DNA from: Prorocentrum cordatum
Taxonomy: Eukaryota; Sar; Dinophyceae; Prorocentrales; Prorocentraceae
Assembly (NCBI GenBank): GCA_963575745.1
Contig: CAUYUJ010015757.1
Coordinates: 221,517-285,516, forward strand
Direction of reading: 5' to 3'
Length of the DNA stretch: 64,000 bases
Shown: piece after piece, positions 11,850 through 22,300 of the stretch
Layout of the letters: the number at the start of each line of letters is the position of its first letter
How positions within the stretch are numbered: the stretch's first letter is position 1
Notes under the pieces: model-generated
The model's input: only the letters and a program-made list of their open reading frames with translations
What the model was told of the DNA's origin: nothing
The model's database searches: none
Program-made: the position numbers and the translations under genes

Positions 11850-12640
11850 TTTCTCATCATCACATCCCCCGGTCTCCGGCTACGCCTCCTCCACACCCGT
11901 CCTCCTTGTTCCCATGTCCTCCCCCGCCTTCACGTCCTCCTCATCCTCATCATCATCCTCCTTCCCTGCTCCATCACCTCCTTCCCCTCCTCCAGCCCTC
12001 TTCCATACGAATGATTCTTCACCTTCGCACCCCGCGACTTCCTCTCCAGCGATGATCATGAAGCTTGGATGGAGAGCGGGTGGTTTTCAACATGTCGGTC
12101 TCGCCGTAGCGGCGCTCACATGCATCGTGAAAGTTCGCAATGGTTTCATGGATGGAAGGCGGGTCGTTTTCAAAATGTATTTAACACCATAGCTCCGCGC
12201 ACATGTGTTTTTAAAGTTTGCAGACAGGCATCGCTCATGGAGGGCTGCCCACTTTCAAAATGATGTTCTCGTTTTAGCGCCGCGCAGATTTCCCAAAAAA
12301 AACTGCAGGCGCTGCACGGATGAAGGCGGCTCGTTTTCGAAATCTGGTTCTTGTCCCAGCGCCACGTACATGTTTTAAACAATTTGTAACAATTTCAAAG
12401 AGACTTCTGGCTGACTCCAGAACCCGTGTCTTGGCCAAATGTACGATTGACAGGGCACACCAATCACATTGAGTTGCGGTGTTGTAATATCACAAAAGGT
12501 GTCTTGACACGATTCAGGATCGCCAGGACGCAACAGCAACGTTAATTTGCGGCGCTGGAAGTCCAAGAATGGTGTGCTGGCATCGTTGGAGACGTCAGGA
12601 GCAAGGGCTGTGCTGGGTGGTGGCGGACGCACGCGGGCGG
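11850..12640 (+). repeat. Composite repeat, locus 2 (leader, 82-bp array, trailer)
   Basis: A CTC/ATC-rich left side leads into a short leader ending at CATGAAGCTTGGA (near 12065). About four units with TTTTCAAAATGT and GCGCCGCGCA follow, then a trailer containing CACGATTCAGGATCGCCAGG (near 12508) that aligns with trailers at about 14495 and 46160. Confidence 0.7.
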
Positions 12641-12841
12641 TCCCACCGGGGGCTTCGGTTGAGCTCCCTATGGGGCCACGAAACGCTGTGCTGGGTGGGC
12701 GAAACGCATGGAAGAAGGAGGAGGGAGGGGAGGAGGGAGAGGAGGAGGAGGAGAGGAGAGGAACGCGGGGCACCGTCTCTTCAAAACGAGGACCCAACAC
12801 CACAGGATGGTTGGGAAATATTCAAACAAATATGCAAAAAT

Positions 12842-12921
12842 GCTGGAAAAAAACAGTCCCCCGACTACCGTTTTACTATATCTTAATATTCCTCTTGTGG
12901 GGGGGGCACAGGGCCGACTTG
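12842..12921 (+). mobile_element. F1 element, degenerate right half
   Basis: Carries CCCCCGACTACCGTTTTACT, an AATATTCCTCTTGTGG segment and a terminal GGGCCGACTT, matching the right end of F1. The left end is not recognisable. A ~50-bp upstream segment (near 12777-12830) is also found at 22230-22275. Confidence 0.6.
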
Positions 12922-13286
12922 ATGGTAGGCTCCCCGTGTGGGTCCTCCTGGTGGTGGCTCCCCGTGTTGCGGCGCCCTTCAGCTCGAGGAATCGAGCCTC
13001 ATGGGCACGCTCGCTTTGGAGGCGGCCCGCCGGCGCAGGCGACACCGTCTTCCTCTTTCTCCGACCCGAGGCCCCGACTCCCGACGAGACCGCGACGATG
13101 GAGGCCCCCAAAATGGGTCCCAGTAGAAAAGATTGGAGGATCGCGTCGCATCGCCAACGCATCGCCGCTGCATCGGCGATGCATCGGCGCCGTCAACGTG
13201 GAGAAGATCGGGCTCAACATCAGGCCGCATCGCCGATGCCTCGGCGACGCGGCGCGATCCTCCAGCCTCAACTGCCTGGGCACCAC
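12922..13286. other. No gene recognised; GCATCGCCGATGC palindromes
   Basis: At 13140-13255 the self-complementary module GCATCGCCGMTGCATCGGCG recurs in several variants. No coding evidence. Confidence 0.5.
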
Positions 13287-13526
13287 TGGTGAGCTTTTTT
13301 TTATTCGGCGTTTCGACATTGGGCGGCAAGGGGGGGGAGGGGGGTGGTCTGGCTCCAGACCTCTGCTAAGTGCGACTGCTTGTAACAGCGCGTCCTGTGG
13401 GGGAGACCCCACCTGCTCGAAACGGGTGACAAAAACAGCCAAGATCTACTCCATGGGGGGGGAGGGGGAGCGGGGGTGAGAGGGCCCGCGCCGACCAGCA
13501 GTACAACGCATAAAAAGACAATCACT
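13287..13526 (+). mobile_element. F6 dispersed element, copy 1
   Basis: About 240 bp, aligning with 42204-42442. Shared landmarks are a GGTGAGC start, CGACATTGGGCGG, two G-rich runs and GGGCCCGCGCCGA. The first shared bases are GTGAGC, a good 5' splice-site match. The two copies could share a short coding segment, but the G-runs and indels argue for a non-coding repeat. Confidence 0.7.
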
Positions 13527-13709
13527 TGAGGAGGCCTGGAGCCGAAAGCCCCCGAAGGGCCGCCGCCCAAGGCCCGCCTGGCTGCCGCTGCCGCTCGGAG
13601 CTCGCCGCGGCCGCGGGGCCTCCATGGCCCTGCTGGGCTGCAGCATGTGTCTGGCGGGGCCTCGGCGGGTCTTGGGCCCAGCACTGGGGCTGGGCAGACT
13701 GCGCGGGAT

Positions 13710-13915
13710 GCTCCTCCTCCTCCTCCTCCTCTCTTCCTCCTCCTCCTCCTCCTCCTCCTCCTCCCTCCCTCCCTCCCTCCCTCCCTCCCTCCTCCCCCCT
13801 CCCTCCCTCCCTCCCTCCCCTCCCTTCCCCTCCTCCTCCTCCTCCCTCATCCTCCTCATCCTCCTCCTCCTCCTCCTCCTCCTCCTCCTCCTCCGCCTCC
13901 TCCTCCTCCTGCTCC
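13710..13915. repeat. (CTC)n/(CCCT)n microsatellite
   Basis: CTC blocks flank a CCCT block at about 13765-13830. Left edge of the third composite repeat. Confidence 0.97.
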
Positions 13916-14700
13916 ATTCCTTTTCCTTATGAATAACTTCTCCCTGTCGAACCCCGAGGCCAGTTTTTAGGGCAGGCCGGGCGTTTCGCCTGAGACTTCC
14001 TCACCATGTATGACTCTGAAGCTTCCAACAGTGGCGACTGCTTCACAGATTGACGGCGGGTGGTTTTCAAAATGTGGCTCTCGCCTTAGCGCCGCGCACA
14101 TTCGCTTCAAACATTTGCAAGAGCTTCACGGATTGAGGGCAGGTGGTTTTCGACATGTGGCTCTCGCCTCAGCGCCGCGCACATTCGTTTAAACATTTGC
14201 GAAAGTTTCACGGATTGAGGGCGGGTCGCGTTCCAAATGTTGCTCTCGCCTTAGCGCCGCGCACATTCGAATTAACAATTGCAACAGATTCACGGATTGA
14301 GGGCGGTTCCTTTTCAAAATGTGGCTCTCGCCTTAGCGCCGCGCACATTCGTGCGTAAAAGTTTGACAAGTTCTACGAACTCCCATGATCAGCGTACCAG
14401 ATATGGTGTTTTAGAAGGATTATGGACTATGCGGGCGCAAGGGTTATTTCGATTCGCTGTGTTGAAATAGCAGAAATGGCTTTATCACACGATTCAGGAA
14501 CGTCAAGATGCAGCGCTCAGGTTGATTATTGGCGTCGAAATCCCGCGAACTATGTTTTGGCATGCTTCACGGTCTTCCATGGTGTCTTCCAACGAGGCAG
14601 TTCACTCAATGGAGATGAACCGTTGTAAGGGGCTTATGAACAGGAAGCTTCGAGGGAGGGTTAATTCCAACATCGTTGTGAACTCTTTGGTTAACATTGG
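13916..14700 (+). repeat. Composite repeat, locus 3 (best preserved)
   Basis: Leader 13916-14040. Four array units start near 14051, 14134, 14216 and 14298 (83, 82 and 82 bp apart), each with TGGCTCTCGCCTTAGCGCCG-like cores. A ~330-bp trailer (14366-14700) contains CACGATTCAGGAACGTCAAG. The next CTC tract starts directly after. Small ORFs in the array are phase effects. Confidence 0.8.
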
Positions 14701-14707
14701 TCCCTCG

Positions 14708-15200
14708 ACTCCTCCTCCTCCTCCTCCTCCTCCTGCTCCTCCTCCTCCTCATCCTCCTCCTCCCCCTCCTCCTCTTCCTCGTCCTCCTCCTCCTCCTCAT
14801 CCTCCTCCCCCTCCTCCTGCTCCTTCCTCCTGCTTCTCTTTCTCCTCCTCCTCCTCATCATCATCATCCTTCTCCTCCTCCTCCTCCTGCTCCTCCTCCT
14901 CCTCCGCCTCCTCCTCCTCCTCTCCCTCCTCCTCCTCCTCCTCTGCTCCCTCTTCCCTCCTCTCTTCCTCCTCCTCCTCCTCCCCTCCTCCCCCTCCTCC
15001 TCCTCCTCCTCTCTCCTCCTCCTCCCCTCCTCCTACTGTCCTCCTCCTCCATCCTCCTCCTCCTCCGCCTCCTCCTCCCCTCCTCCTCCTGCTCCTCCTC
15101 CTCCTCCTCCTCTCCTCCTCCTCCTCCTCCTCCTCCTCCTCCTCCCTCCCCTCCTCCTCCTCCTCCTCCTCCTCCTCATCATCATCATCATCACCATCAC

Positions 15201-15264
<64 letters not shown>

Positions 15265-15330
15265 ATCATCATCATCCTCCTCTGCCTCCTCCACCTCAGC
15301 CTCCCCCCACTCCATCATCCTCCGCCACCC
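14708..15330. repeat. (CTC)n to (ATC)n compound microsatellite
   Basis: About 470 bp of CTC variants, then ATC/ACC at 15176-15275, then mixed. Confidence 0.97.
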
Positions 15331-16090
15331 CCAGTCGTCATCCCTCCTGCTATTTATCCCATCAAATTTTCCCTTATCCCAACCTTTCTGGAGAGTCTCA
15401 AGCTCTCACCGCCACCACAACATGCAATCCACCAACCCCTTTGGACCCCTCGGCGTACCAGAGACCCCGATAGCCCGAAGAAGCAAAAATCCACAGAACA
15501 AAACAAAAACAAATCGTCAAAAACGTATGGTTTCAGTAGATTCCCCCCCTTTGGTGTTATCCGCGTGCACGGTGGCCCGAGCTGTCCCCAGATCGCCCCA
15601 AGTGATCGGGGGATGCAGCGCAAACCCCAGAATTCAAGCAACGTCGTAATTGAGGAGCCCCTTCCCTTTGATCCCTTCCTTGCCAAGAGGGAGTCGCGGC
15701 GGGGTCGCACAGGGGGCGCCCGAGGGGGGGCCGGGGATCGTGACCTTCCGCCGTAATTGTTTCGACGGGAGGCCCCTTCCCTCTGATCCCTTCCCTGCCG
15801 GGGCGGGGGTCGGGGAGGGGATCCGGGGGGAGGGGGGGGGGGGGGACGGGGAAGGGGCCGCCGGGGAGGTCTCGGGGGGGCGGGGGGGGCCCGGGGGTCG
15901 CGACCTCTATCCTGGGGGGGCCCCCCCCGGTGGACAGGAGGGGCAAGGGGGCAGGGAGGTGACCCCCCTGTGGACGGGGGTGACGCAGGACTCATCCCTC
16001 GCCTCCCATCGCTTCCCCGCCTCCCCCGCCCCACCCCCTCGCCTCCCATCGTTTCCCCCCGCCTCCCCCCCTCCTCCCCCCTGCTCCCCC
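15331..16090. repeat. ~110-bp duplication followed by G-run/C-run block
   Basis: The module GCCCCTTCCCTTTGATCCCT near 15658 repeats near 15772 in a slightly diverged copy. From about 15800 to 15990 the + strand has many G-runs, and from 16015 to 16090 many C-runs, so either strand could form quadruplex or i-motif structures. No gene evidence. Confidence 0.5.
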
Positions 16091-16571
16091 CATCTGAGCC
16101 CATGAGGCTCCGAACAGAGCCCCAAGAAATCTCCAGAGCCCCACGGAATCTCCGAACAGAGCGTCAACGTCGTCGTCGTCGCCGCCGCCGCCGTCATCGT
16201 CGTCCACCTTCAATGTCGGCGGAACTGGCCGTGAGGTCTTCCCCATACTCAAAACCTCATCCACGAGCTGTGCAAGAGCTTCCTCTCAACGCTGGCCCTC
16301 TTCTCCACTTGGCCCGCCCGAAGTGAGTTAGGAAACAGCAAATGCTGTCCAGAACTGGCGGCAGCCTCTGATAATTAGGTTTCAAAGGACAACGCCCGCG
16401 GTGACCCCGACAGCGAGCCCTGCTAAAAATGGACCTGAACTGCTGCCAGAGTTCGTCCCCGAGCCTTTCCGCACCCGCATCCATTCGTGCGGACCCGAGC
16501 TGGCATCAAGGACGCGGGTCCCGAGGGAAAGGGGAGCAGCACTCATCCTGAGTAGCTTTTGTCTGCTTCGT
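16091..16571. other. No gene recognised
   Basis: GC-rich sequence of ordinary composition with a short CGTCGT run near 16165. Overlapping ORFs on both strands show no recognisable domain. Confidence 0.45.
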
Positions 16572-16759
16572 TCGGCGGCGCCCCGAGGGGGTAGTGAAAG
16601 GGGGCAGGCCCTTCTCAGGGGGCGACGGGGCTTCTCGGAAGCCCTCCCGCCTTCTGAGTGCCTCTGTGGCTTCGGACGAGCTTCGAAGGCCGGAGACCAC
16701 CTGAGCCTTCTGGGAAGCCCCGCCCCCTGACACTTCCCTTTCGAGGCGCGCCGCCGACT
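16572..16759. mobile_element. F7 fold-back element, complete copy
   Basis: Left TIR TCGGCGGCGCCCCGAGGGGG pairs with right TIR CGAGGCGCGCCGCCGA. The body has alternating TTCTGAGAAGCC-type short palindromes shared with 36872-37071 and 44748-44884. Confidence 0.75.
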
Positions 16760-16784
16760 CGTGGCGACACGCGCCCTGGCGCTG

Positions 16785-16876
16785 ATGATGCTGGTGGTGG
16801 TGATGATGGTGATGATGATGCTGATGATAATGGTGATGGTGGCAGTGGCGAACATGGGGATGATGATAGTGATGAA

Positions 16877-16946
<70 letters not shown>

Positions 16947-17088
16947 GTGATGATGAAGAAGATGATGATGATGATGATGATGATGGTGATGATGATGGTG
17001 CGGTTAATGATAATGATGATGCCAATGGAATGGTGGTGGTGATGATGGTGATGACGAAGATAATGACGATGACAATAATGATGATCAC

Positions 17089-17132
<44 letters not shown>

Positions 17133-18090
17133 CAATGGTGATGATGATGATGATGATGAGGATGATGATAATGATGATGATGATGATGATGATGGTGGTG
17201 ATGAGTGTGCTGATGACAATGGTAACGATGGCGATGCTGATGGTGACGCTGCCGATGGTGATGATGATGATGATGATGATGGTGATGGCGATGGTGACGA
17301 CTATGGTGAAGACGATGATGATCAAAAAAATTGAAATGATGATGATGATGACGATGAGGAGGAGGATGGTGCTGGTCATGGTGATGGTGATGGTGATGGT
17401 GATGGTGATGGTGATGGTGATGGTGATGGTGATGGTGGTGATGGTGATGGTGATGGTGATGTTGATGATCATGATTATGATCAGGACGGTGATGATTATG
17501 ATGATAATGATGGTGATTGTGATGGTGATGATGATGATGGTGATAATGAAGATGATGATGATGGTGATGATGGTGATGATGACAATTGCGAAGATGGGAT
17601 GGTAATGACGATAATGATGATAATGTTGACAATAATTGTGCTGGTCACGTTGATGGTGATGATGAAGATAATGACGATGACAATGCTGATGATGATGATG
17701 AGCGTGTTGGTGATAGTGACAACGATGACGATGATGATGGTGACGCTGCCCGAAGAAATGATGATAATGATGATGATGGTGATGATGACGATGAAGGTGA
17801 TGATGATGAGGAGGATTGTGATGGTGATGGTGATGGTGATGATGATGACGATGAAGATGTCGATGACGATGATGATGATAATGATGATGATGATTATGAT
17901 GATGATGCTGATGATGATAGTGATGGTGATGGTGATGGTGATGGTGATGGTGATGGTGATGGTGATAGTGATGGTGATGGTGATGGTGATGGCAGTAGTG
18001 TTGATGGTGGTGATGATGGTGGTGATGATGGTGGTGATGATGATGGTGATGATGATGACGATGATGACGATGATGACGATGATGACGACG
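16785..18090. repeat. (GAT)n tract, 1.3 kb, imperfect
   Basis: GAT with GGT, GAC and AAT variants, reading ATC on the minus strand. It generates open frames on both strands, including most of an 876-codon minus frame, all attributable to the repeat. Confidence 0.97.
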
Positions 18091-18099
18091 GCTGGGGCC

Positions 18100-18420
18100 C
18101 GGGCGAAGCATCTCGCTGGCCTCCTCGACGGCCCCCCGCCGCACGCTCGCTGGCGCCGCCGACCACGCCACCAGGCCTGCCGCGGCGAGCGCGGCCACGA
18201 CGGCGACCGCCACCGCGGCGCCCTTCCCGCCGCAGCCCGCCGCGGCGGGCCGCTCCGCGGGCGCCTCCGCGGCCTCCCCCGCGGCCTCCTCCGCGGCCTG
18301 CTCCGCGGCCTCCCCCGCGGCCTCCCCCACGGGCTCCTCCTGCGGGCGGGGCCGCGAGGGGGTGGCGAGGGGCTCTGCGCGTCGGGTCGCGCCCTGCTTG
18401 GCACAGAGACCATCCCAGTG
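18100..18420 (-). CDS. Candidate exon with one hydrophobic segment (hypothetical)
   Basis: The minus strand between the GAT tract and the C-rich minisatellite reads an acidic Ala/Glu-rich stretch (VGEAAGEAAEQAAEEAAGEA), then GCGG, then a ~20-residue hydrophobic stretch (AVAVAVVAALAAAGLVAWSA), then a basic tail. That is an organised linker, membrane helix, basic flank pattern in non-microsatellite DNA. The Ala/Glu run itself comes from a CCGCGGCCTCC-type repeat, which weakens the case. No start codon, splice sites or homologue can be asserted. Confidence 0.25.
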
Positions 18421-18429
18421 CCGCAGCCA

Positions 18430-18545
18430 GCCAGCCCGCTCCCTCCCTCCCTTTTCCCCTCCCTCCCTCCCTCCCCTCCCTCCTTCCCCTTCCTCCCTCC
18501 CCTCCCCTCCCTTTTCCCCTCCCTCCCTCCCTCCCCTCCCTCCTG
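18430..18545. repeat. C/T-rich tandem duplication
   Basis: The segment CCCTCCCTTTTCCCCTCCCT and its right flank occur twice, about 63 bp apart. Confidence 0.8.
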
Positions 18546-18834
18546 GCTCCCTCGTCCCCGATGGCGAATCCACGAGCTCCTGGGCGGGACGGGGGCCATC
18601 AGAACCCCCCTCGGCGATGAATGATTGACCGGGGGGTCGATGCGCCCCCCCCCCCGAGCCTACCCCCAGCGCTGCCCCGAAGGACACCCCCACACACCCC
18701 ACAGCCCGAAGAAATCGAGGCGGAGGTGTTGTTCTTTCCTCGCTCTCGGCCTCTTGGGGCCTTCGGCGAGACCCGGGGCCGTGAAAGAGCGGCTCAGGAT
18801 GTGAAACTAGCCCTGGGGGCTTCCGGGGACCACC

Positions 18835-19023
18835 CACACACACAAACACAAACACAAACACAAACACAAACACAAACACAAACACAAATACAAACACAAA
18901 CACAAACACAAACACAAACACAAACACAAACACAAACACAAACACAAACACAAACACAAACACAAACACAAACACAACAAACAAACAAACAAACAAACAA
19001 ACAAACAAACAAACAAACAAACA
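18835..19023. repeat. (CACAAA)n switching to (CAAA)n
   Basis: About 23 hexamer units, then an abrupt change to about 12 tetramers near 18976. It abuts the RT fragment at 19045. Confidence 0.98.
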
Positions 19024-19044
19024 ACCGTTCTTCGCTGTTAGGGA

Positions 19045-19550
19045 CCAGCCCAGGGGCATCCAGAGGCGACCTCGGGAGGAAAGGCCCGACCCCTGGAGAA
19101 GGGGTCCAGATACTGCATCCCAGCACTGCGGGGTACAATCCGCAAGACCAGTGCATGGACGTGTGCCAACTTTGGTGGCGACGGAGAAGAATGGGACCCT
19201 GTTTCGCTGAGTTGCGCCGCCAGCGAAGATAGGATGGACTCGCACTCAAGGATCGGGGGATGCTTAAGGACCTGCTCGATGATAGGCAAGTATCAGATTG
19301 GGATGTCGAGCTCGTCGTAGATGCCTTCGACGTACTGCTTGTGGTCATGGGGACGCGTAGTGTGGTCCCTGACCACTGCGCAAAATGCGGATTTGATGTC
19401 CACCAGCGGAGCGAAGGCTGAGGGCTTCAGCCTCTTGCACATGTTGAAAAAGGCCTTCAAGGTATGAGTGGCCATAGATGTCCCTATCCTGGGTAGCCCG
19501 CCAAACTGGACAGCACGAAAAAGCTCCGAGTGAATCCAGATAACCACCGA
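19045..19550 (-). pseudogene. LINE reverse transcriptase fragment, motif 2/A region
   Basis: The minus strand reads VQFGGLPRIGTSMATH, then LKAFFNMCKRLKPSAF, then VDIKSAFCAVVRD. This matches the RT segment where a Q-x-G-G motif precedes motif A, whose catalytic Asp is in VDIKSAF. A frame change near 19290 leads into a less recognisable continuation toward 19045. Similar RT fragments are frequent in dinoflagellate LINEs. It lies downstream, in RT order, of the 22301-23020 fragment, with a 102-bp repeat array between. It is degenerate, lacks motifs B and C, and ends at the CACAAA repeat. Confidence 0.7.
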
Positions 19551-19789
19551 TCAAGTACCCTGTGACGTACCCAACCCATTTGTATCATGGGAAACGAGGA
19601 CTTGGCTAAAACTTGCATGGACAATCAAATTGCGGGATCCGTTGTTTCATATGTAAGCTACTTGCGCCTATGGCATGATGCGCAGGGGAACCATACAAGA
19701 ACGAGGGGCGACAACTACAGGCTCGAAGAGGACATGGGGGGTCGGGAACGAAGAGCAGGAGAAAGACGTGCGGGAAGCCCACTGTGCTG
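19551..19789. other. Spacer between RT fragment and 102-bp array
   Basis: Unique sequence. On the minus strand it contains TACGTCACAG/GG shortly before RT similarity resumes, a possible 3' splice site. Confidence 0.4.
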
Positions 19790-22130
19790 TGCCCCTCAGC
19801 AACCCTCGAAAGTGGCGACAGTTTCACAGATCGCAGCCCCCCAGGGATGGCGAGGTCTAATTTGAGTCTGCGGTGAGTACCCACTGTGCTGTGCCCCCCA
19901 GCAGCCCTCGAAAGTGGCGACAGTTTCACATATCGCAGCCCCCGAGGGACGGCAAGGTCTAATCTGAGTCTGCGGTGAGTACCCACTGTGTTGTGCCCCT
20001 CTGCAGCCCTCGAAAGTGGCGACAGCTTCACAGATCGCAGCCCCCCAGGGACGGCGATGTCCCGTTTGGGTCCGCGGTGAGTGCCCTCTCTGTTGTGCCC
20101 CTCAGCAGCCCTCGAAAGTGGCGACAGTTTCACAGATCGCGGCCCCCCAGGGGTGGCAAGGTCTAATCTGAGTCTGCGGTGAGTACCCACTGTGCTGTGC
20201 CCCTCAGCAGCCCTCGAGAGTGGCGACAGTTTCACATATCGCAGCCCCCCAGGGATGGCGAGGCCTAATTTGAGTCCGCGGTGAGTACCCACTGTGCTGT
20301 GCCCCTCAGCAGCCCTCGAAAGCGGCGACAGTTTCACAGATCGCAGCCCCCCAGGGATGGCGAGGTCTAATCTGAATCTGCGGTGAGTACCCACTGTGCT
20401 GTGCCCCCCCGCAGCCCTCGAAAGTGGCAACAGTTTCACAGATCGCAGCCCCCCAGGGATGGCGAGGTCTCGTTTGGGTCCGCGGTGGGTACCCTCTCTG
20501 CTGGCCTCCCCAGCAGCCCTCGAAAGCGGCAACAATTTGGCAGATCGCCGCCCCCCAGGGACGGCGATGTCCCGTTTGGGTCCGCGGTGAGCGCCCTCTC
20601 TGCTGGCCTCCCCAGCAGCCCTAGAAAGTGGCGACAGCTTCGCAGATCGCAGCCCCCCAGGGACGGCGAGGTCCCGTTTGGGTCCGCGGTGAGTACCCTC
20701 TCTGGTGGCCTCCCCAGCAGCCCTCGAAAGTGGCGACAGTTTCGCAGATCGCAGCCCCCCAGGGACGGCGAGGTCCCGTGTGGGTCCCGATGAGTACCCT
20801 CTTGCTGGCCTCCCCAGCCGACCCTCGCAAACGGCGGCGCCCTCAGAAGTGGCGACAGTTCGCAGAAAATCGCAGCCCCCCAGGGACGGCGAGGTCCCGT
20901 GTGGGTCCGCCGTGAGTACCCTCTCTGCTGGCCTCCCCAGCAGCCCTCGAAAGCGGCGACAATTTCGCAGATCGCAGCCCCCCAGGGACGGCGAGGTCAC
21001 GTTTGGGTCCGCGGTGGGTACCCTCTCTGCTGGCCTCCGCAGCAGCCCTCGAAAGTGGCGACGGTTTCGCAGATCGCAGCCCCCCAGGGACGGCGAGGTC
21101 CCGTTTGGGTCCGCGGTGAGTACCCTCTCTACTGGCCTCCCCAGCAGCCCTCGAAAGTGGCGATAGTTTCGCAGATCGCAGCCCCTCAGGGACGGCGAGG
21201 TCCCGTTTGGGTCCGCGGTGAGTACCCACCGTAGCTGCCTCCCCCAAGCAGCCTTCGAACGTGGCGGCAGTTTCGCAGATCGCAGCCCCCCAGGGACGGC
21301 GAGGTCCCGTTTGGTTCCGCGGTGAGTACCCTCTCTGCTGGCCTCCCCAGCAGGCCTCGAAAGCGGCGACAGTTTTGCAGATCGCAGCCCCCCAGGGACG
21401 GCGAGGTCCCGTTTGGGTCCGCGGTGAGTACCCTCTCTGTTGGCCTCCCCAGCAGCCTTCGAAACTGGCGACAAGTTCTCAGATCGCAGCCCCCCAGGGA
21501 CGGCGAGGTCCCGTTTGGGTCCGCGGTGAGTACCCTCTCTGCTGACCTCCCCAGCAGCCCTCGAAAGTGGCGACAGTTTCGCAGGTCGCAGCCCCCCAGG
21601 GACGGCGAGGTCCCGTTTGGGTCCGCGGTGAGTGCCCTCTCCGTTGGCCTCCCCAGCAGCCCTCGAACGTGGCGGCAGTTTCGCAGATCGCAGCCCCCCA
21701 GGGGCGGCGAGGTCCCGTTTGGGTCCGCGGTGAGTACCCCTTCTCTGCTGGCCTCCCAGCAGCCCTCGAAAGTGGCGACAGTTTCACAGATCGCAGCCCC
21801 CCAGGGACGGCGAGGTCCGTTTGGGTCCGCGGTGGGTACCCTCTCTGCTGGCCTCCCCAGCAGCCCTCGAAAGTGGCGACAGTTTCGCAGATCGCAGCCC
21901 CCCAGGGACGGCGAGGTCCCGTTTGGGTCCGCGGTGAGTACCCTCTCTGCTGGCCTCCCCAGCAGCCCTCGAAAGTGGCGGCAGTTTCGCAGATCGCAGC
22001 CCCCCAGGGACGGCGAGGTCCCGTTTGGGTCCGCCGTGAGTACCCTCTCTGCTGGCCTCCCCAGCAGCCCTCGAAAGTGGCGACAGTTTCACAGATCGCA
22101 GCCCCCAGCAGCCCTCGAAAGTGGCACAGG
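19790..22130 (-). repeat. 102-bp tandem array, about 23 units
   Basis: On the + strand the unit runs through GATCGCAGCCCCCCAGGGAC, GGCGAGGTCCCGTTTGGGTC and CGCGGTGAGTACCCTCTCTG. Units at the left (19.8-20.4 kb) are more diverged (GTCTAATCTGAGTCTGCGGT). The period is 34 codons, so several frames remain open for hundreds of codons (622 codons on minus from 21474), all repeating the same ~34 residues. No start context or non-repeat domain supports a real protein. Related, more diverged units in opposite orientation lie at 58190-59150. Confidence 0.9.
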
Positions 22131-22300
22131 GATGACTAGGTAGGAGGCAGGCTGGCACGCAGCGACGAGCGAGGTAAAAGGCAGGGGGGAAGAGAGGGAC
22201 GGGAAGGAAGGAAGGAGACGCGCGAGCAGTGCTCTATTCAAAACGAGAACCCAACGCAGGAGGGTTGGGAAATAAAGCTACAAGAATGTTTGCCCACCGT
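22131..22300. other. Junction between array and RT fragment
   Basis: Contains a ~45-bp segment (AAAACGAGAACCCAACGCAG ... GGTTGGGAAATA) that also occurs near 12780. No other feature. Confidence 0.5.

Noticed and set aside
16615-19245. 876-codon minus-strand open frame
   Set aside because: Most of it is translated GAT/ATC and CACAAA repeat (poly-His, Ile, Ser, Phe-Val). Only the 18.1-18.4 kb part has non-repeat character.
19606-21474. 622-codon minus frame as a tandem-repeat protein
   Set aside because: The period is a multiple of three, so several frames on both strands are equally open. There is no non-repeat domain, and divergent units contain frame-independent changes.
19790-22130. CRISPR-like direct repeats
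   Set aside because: Repeats are 102 bp and contiguous with no unique spacers, and the context is eukaryotic.
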